Assembly: GCA_040274725.1 (NCBI GenBank)
Contig: JBEMAQ010000003.1
Location: 62,001 to 126,000 of the forward strand
Source of the DNA: Solibacillus sp040274725
GTDB taxonomy: Bacteria; Bacillota; Bacilli; Bacillales_A; Planococcaceae
Direction: 5' to 3'
Length of the DNA stretch: 64,000 nt
The stretch's first letter is position 1. Every line of letters begins with the position of its first letter. Below are positions 61,475 to 64,000 of this stretch, piece by piece. The notes below the pieces were generated by a model. That model was given only the letters and a program-made list of their open reading frames with translations. It had not been told where the DNA came from and made no database searches. A program made the position numbers and the translations under genes.

Positions 61475-62160
61475 AATAAAACTCCTTCATGATTTAACCT
61501 TCACCAAAAGCGAACATTAAAATTAAAATTATATTTAATTTTCGTCTTTAGTTTAAATAAAATGTATTTTTATTTATTCAATAGATTAAATATTATTTAT
61601 TTACGAACATTAATAAAGCGATTATATAATATCTTTGCAGATAAATGAAGTGTAATTGTTATATTAACAAAGCTTTTCTACAAAATTCAGAAAAAACAGT
61701 CCAAATAATACTTTTTTTATACGCAAGAAAAAACAGCCTAATTTTTATTAGACTGCTTTGAGGGAAATATATGCCTTATTTACTACTGTAAAAATGTAGA
61801 CCGGCTCACTTTCAATATTTATTAAGAGACTCCATGTAAAATGTAAGTTACCAGATAAGCTTTTACAAGAAAGACTGTCTAGGTTAGGGAATACTACGAT
61901 TTTTGCTAATCAAGAGGTGTGGTTTATTTTATGATGAGAGTGACAATACATAGAAAATCGTACTTTACTTGTGATACGATTCACCGTAACTAATGTAAGT
62001 GCAGTTTTATTTCTTATAGATTAAATTAAGATTTCTATTTTTATTCAAATAGTTAAATAAATTTGAATGCTTTTCGTGTTCTATCATATTTGTATAAACT
62101 CCTTAACATAAGTTACTTACGATAACATACTTACTTTTTATAAGTCGTTTTTCTTGCAAA
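61475..62160. other. Long AT-rich intergenic region
   Basis: Almost 700 bases between the divergent transporter and nitroreductase genes. It contains an imperfect terminator-like stem on the minus strand (61731-61759, followed by TTTTTTCTT) with no evident gene to serve. A short open stretch on the plus strand near 61800-61934 has protein-like composition but no start. A 42-base segment at 61954-61995 resembles one at 63090-63131. Otherwise I see nothing. Confidence 0.45.
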
Positions 62161-62181
62161 CTTGTTTAAATAATTTAAACT
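62154..62181 (+). promoter_or_regulatory. Palindromic operator-like site before the nitroreductase gene
   Basis: GTTTAAATAATTTAAAC (62164-62180) is a perfect palindrome with 8-base arms and a one-base centre. It overlaps a possible -10 (TAAACT, 62176-62181) that is 16 bases from TTGCAA (62154-62159). Such AT-rich palindromes are typical of MarR/HxlR-type regulators, which often control nitroreductases. Confidence 0.5.
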
Positions 62182-62218
62182 ATACAAGAGAGTTCAATAC
62201 AACTAGGAGGATTTTATT

Positions 62219-62782
62219 ATGACATTCCAAGCAAAAGATTACCGTAAAGCTGAACACGAAATTGCAGACTTATTTTTAAATCGTTGGTCTCCACGTTCTT
62301 ATGCTGACAAACCAGTAGCTGACGACGTATTAAATCGACTATTCGAAGCAGCTCGTTGGGCGCCTTCTTCAGGTAACAACCAACCTTGGCGCTTCATCGT
62401 TGCTAAAACAGAAGCTGACCTTGAAAAGTTCCATCCAATCTTAATGGAAGGAAACTTAGTATGGGCTAAAAATGCACCAGTCTTAGCAATCGTAGTTTCT
62501 GATAATACAAAAGGATCAAATGAATTTGATGCTGGCGCAGCTTGGGGATTCCTGTCATTACAAGCAGCTAAAGAAGGCTTAATCACTCACCCAATGAGCG
62601 GTATTTACAAAGATGTGGCGAAGGAAGCATTACATATCCCTGAAAACTTCGATGTACAATTAGCAATCGCGATTGGTTACCAAGGTGAAAAAGAACTGCT
62701 TTCTCCCCAATTACAAGAGCGCGAAACACCATCAGGTCGTCGCCCATTAGAAGAAATTTTATTTGAAGGTTCTTTCAAATAA
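62219..62782 (+). CDS. Nitroreductase family protein
   Basis: 187 residues of an FMN-dependent NAD(P)H oxidoreductase. FMN contacts are expected in LNRWSPRSYADKPV and AARWAPSSGNNQPWRFIV at the N-terminal end, with GAAWGFLSLQAAKEGL in the core helix and a C-terminal PSGRRPLEEILF. Members reduce quinones, nitro compounds or flavin. AGGAGG precedes the ATG. Single-gene unit with its own terminator and an operator-like palindrome upstream. Physiological substrate unknown. Confidence 0.9.
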   Translation: MTFQAKDYRKAEHEIADLFLNRWSPRSYADKPVADDVLNRLFEAARWAPSSGNNQPWRFIVAKTEADLEKFHPILMEGNLVWAKNAPVLAIVVSDNTKGSNEFDAGAAWGFLSLQAAKEGLITHPMSGIYKDVAKEALHIPENFDVQLAIAIGYQGEKELLSPQLQERETPSGRRPLEEILFEGSFK

Positions 62783-62810
62783 TCTCGGTAAATTAAATAA
62801 CCTAAGTCTA

Positions 62811-62849
62811 AACAAGCCGTTCAGCTTTTAAACTGAACGGCTTGTTTTT
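62811..62849 (+). terminator. Terminator of the nitroreductase gene
   Basis: AACAAGCCGTTCAG (62811-62824) and its exact complement (62833-62846) around an eight-base loop, followed by TTT. Confidence 0.9.
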
Positions 62850-63144
62850 CAATCAAACATACATCAAAAAAACTATTTTTTTGGTTTAAATTGAACCTAG
62901 TCTTGTTAGGAGGGACAGTATCCTTTTCTTGAACACTGATAGAAAATGGGCTTAGCATTAATGGCCGTGAATTTACGGAAATTCGCGACTAGCAGTTAAG
63001 GATTTATAGAAAAGAACAGAAAAAAAGTGAAATGGAACCGGTCCATTTCACTTTTTTCGTTATTTAAAGCTAGTTATGTCCCAGCCTCTAAAAATCGCAC
63101 TTACTTATGATACGGTTCACCACAGCTAATCCAAAATCCACCCC
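62850..63144. repeat. Intergenic region with palindromic segments
   Basis: Between the nitroreductase and valS. A hairpin CGTGAATTT/AAATTCGCG lies at about 62966-62987. A perfect 16-base-pair stem with loop ACCGG lies at 63021-63057, with A/T runs on both sides. The segment GTTATGTCCCAGCCTC follows at about 63073-63088. Then comes the second copy (63090-63131) of a segment found at 61954-61995. No gene is seen. Confidence 0.5.
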
Positions 63145-63180
63145 ACAAAAAAACAGCACCACCCAAAGGGCAATGCTGTT
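63145..63180 (-). terminator. Terminator of valS
   Basis: AACAGCA (63152-63158) and TGCTGTT (63174-63180), with an inner GCCC/GGGT-like pairing in the loop, followed on the minus strand by seven T. Confidence 0.8.
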
Positions 63181-63198
63181 CTTCCTACATCATTTCAA

Positions 63199-64000
63199 TT
63201 ACATATTTTTAAGATCCGCTAAACGCTTCTCTACTGTTGCATATTTTTCTTCGTAGTCGGCTAATTTCGCACGTTCTTCCGCAACTAATGCTTCAGGTGC
63301 TTTCGCAACGAAACGCTCGTTTGACAATTTACCAGATACAAGTTTTACTTCCTTCGCCCATTTCTCAAGCTCTTTCTCAAGACGTACGATTTCCTCGTCG
63401 ATGTTGATTAAGCCTGCAAGTGGTAAGAAAATTTCAGCGCCTGTTACAACCGCTGACATAGTTTGGCCTTCTAAGTTACAAGCTAAGCCAATTTCAAGCG
63501 TTTCTGGATTACAGAATTTTTCGATGTATGCTTTATTTGCAGAAAGAATCGCTACTGTTGCCGCGTCTTTTGCTTGGATGTACATTGGTACTTTTTTGCT
63601 CATTGGCGTGTTTACTTCTGCACGGATGTTACGTACTGAACGGATAATGTCCATTAGTAACTGCATATCTGAACTTTCCTCCGTGAAGTTGAACGCTGGG
63701 TTTACAGTTGGCCAAGCTGCTACTGTAATTGATTCACCCTCGTGCGGTAAGTGTTGCCAAATTTCTTCTGTTACGAATGGCATTAATGGGTGCAGTAGAC
63801 GCATTGTGTTATCAAGCACATAGGCAAGTACTGAACGCGTTGTTAATTTTGCTGCTTCGTCCTCACCGTATAATGGTAATTTCGCCATTTCGATGTACCA
63901 AGAGCAGAAGTCATCCCAAATGAAGTTGTAAAGCTCACGGCCCACTTCACCGAACTCGTATTTATCAGATAATGTTGTTACGCGGTCGATTGTTTCATTT
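63199..64000 (-). CDS. valS: ValS, valyl-tRNA synthetase, C-terminal part (cut by window edge)
   Basis: The last 266 codons, open to the right edge. The visible part holds the end of the anticodon-binding domain (KYEFGEVGRELYNFIWDDF, WYIEMAKLPLY, HPLMPFVTEEIWQHLP, with the typical EVNTPMSKKVP) and the C-terminal tRNA-binding coiled coil (VRLEKELEKWAKEVKLVSGKL; NERFVAKAPEALVAEE). The catalytic core lies outside the window. In Bacillus folC follows directly; here an accessory insert lies between. Confidence 0.96.
   Translation of the reverse strand, partial: NETIDRVTTLSDKYEFGEVGRELYNFIWDDFCSWYIEMAKLPLYGEDEAAKLTTRSVLAYVLDNTMRLLHPLMPFVTEEIWQHLPHEGESITVAAWPTVNPAFNFTEESSDMQLLMDIIRSVRNIRAEVNTPMSKKVPMYIQAKDAATVAILSANKAYIEKFCNPETLEIGLACNLEGQTMSAVVTGAEIFLPLAGLINIDEEIVRLEKELEKWAKEVKLVSGKLSNERFVAKAPEALVAEERAKLADYEEKYATVEKRLADLKNM

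Noticed and set aside
61724..61760. Terminator-like stem on the minus strand upstream of the OFA transporter
   Set aside because: One mismatch and a bulge, and no minus-strand gene ends there; left as part of the intergenic description rather than a called terminator.
61800..61937. A plus-strand open stretch of about 43 codons with protein-like composition
   Set aside because: No start codon with a ribosome site, no recognisable family, and a stop just upstream. It may be a remnant, but support is too thin.

Overview
The window is a gene-dense stretch of a low-to-moderate GC Firmicutes chromosome. Gene content and order point to a spore-forming member of the Planococcaceae, in the Lysinibacillus/Solibacillus range. 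It carries Spo0B, SpoIVFA/SpoIVFB, SpoVB, a SafA-like LysM coat protein and a gene in the spoIIB position. The backbone follows the Bacillus subtilis order closely: recD2-yrrB-mnmA-yrvO-cymR-rarA, then tcdA-6S RNA-aspS-hisS-amidase-dtd-relA-apt-recJ-(yrvD)-secDF-comN-spoVB-yajC-tgt-queA-ruvBA, then safA-niaR-pheA-pheB-obgE-spo0B-rpmA-prp-rplU-spoIVFB-spoIVFA-minDC-mreDCB-radC-maf-spoIIB-folC, then valS. Most genes run on the minus strand. The genus call is an inference from synteny and protein recall, not from a database search.

Layout. 1-2.6 kb: part of an MFS transporter, a YeiL-type Crp/Fnr regulator with a clear promoter and operator, and a CNT nucleoside transporter. 2.6-11.4 kb: recombination, tRNA thiolation and cysteine regulation genes, interrupted by a eukaryotic-type HisA and a small unknown gene. 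11.4-16 kb: a chemoreceptor with unusual topology, two unknown genes and tcdA. 16-20.1 kb: a probable 6S RNA, then aspS and hisS behind a T-box leader. 20.2-31.1 kb: a cell-wall amidase, a second chemoreceptor, a manganese catalase, dtd, relA, apt and recJ. 31.1-43 kb: a decayed yrvD, secDF, comN, spoVB, a DUF421 gene, yajC, queuosine and Holliday-junction genes, and a spore-coat pair. 43-58.2 kb: niaR, phenylalanine genes, the obgE/ribosomal/sporulation cluster, min and mre genes, a decayed general-stress gene, radC, maf and folC. 58.2-63.1 kb: an accessory insert between valS and folC with two overlapping ATP-grasp ligases, an OFA-family transporter and a nitroreductase. The right edge holds the 3' part of valS.

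The most unusual signal is a dispersed intergenic palindromic repeat with five copies in two size classes, all in the same orientation. Its arms differ between classes but stay complementary. One copy sits inside the hisS leader, between the T-box terminator and the start codon. Two pseudogenes (yrvD-like and YflT-like) lie in apparent gaps. Several leaders show start-site hairpins or operator-like palindromes. No rRNA, tRNA, CRISPR array or intact insertion sequence was seen.
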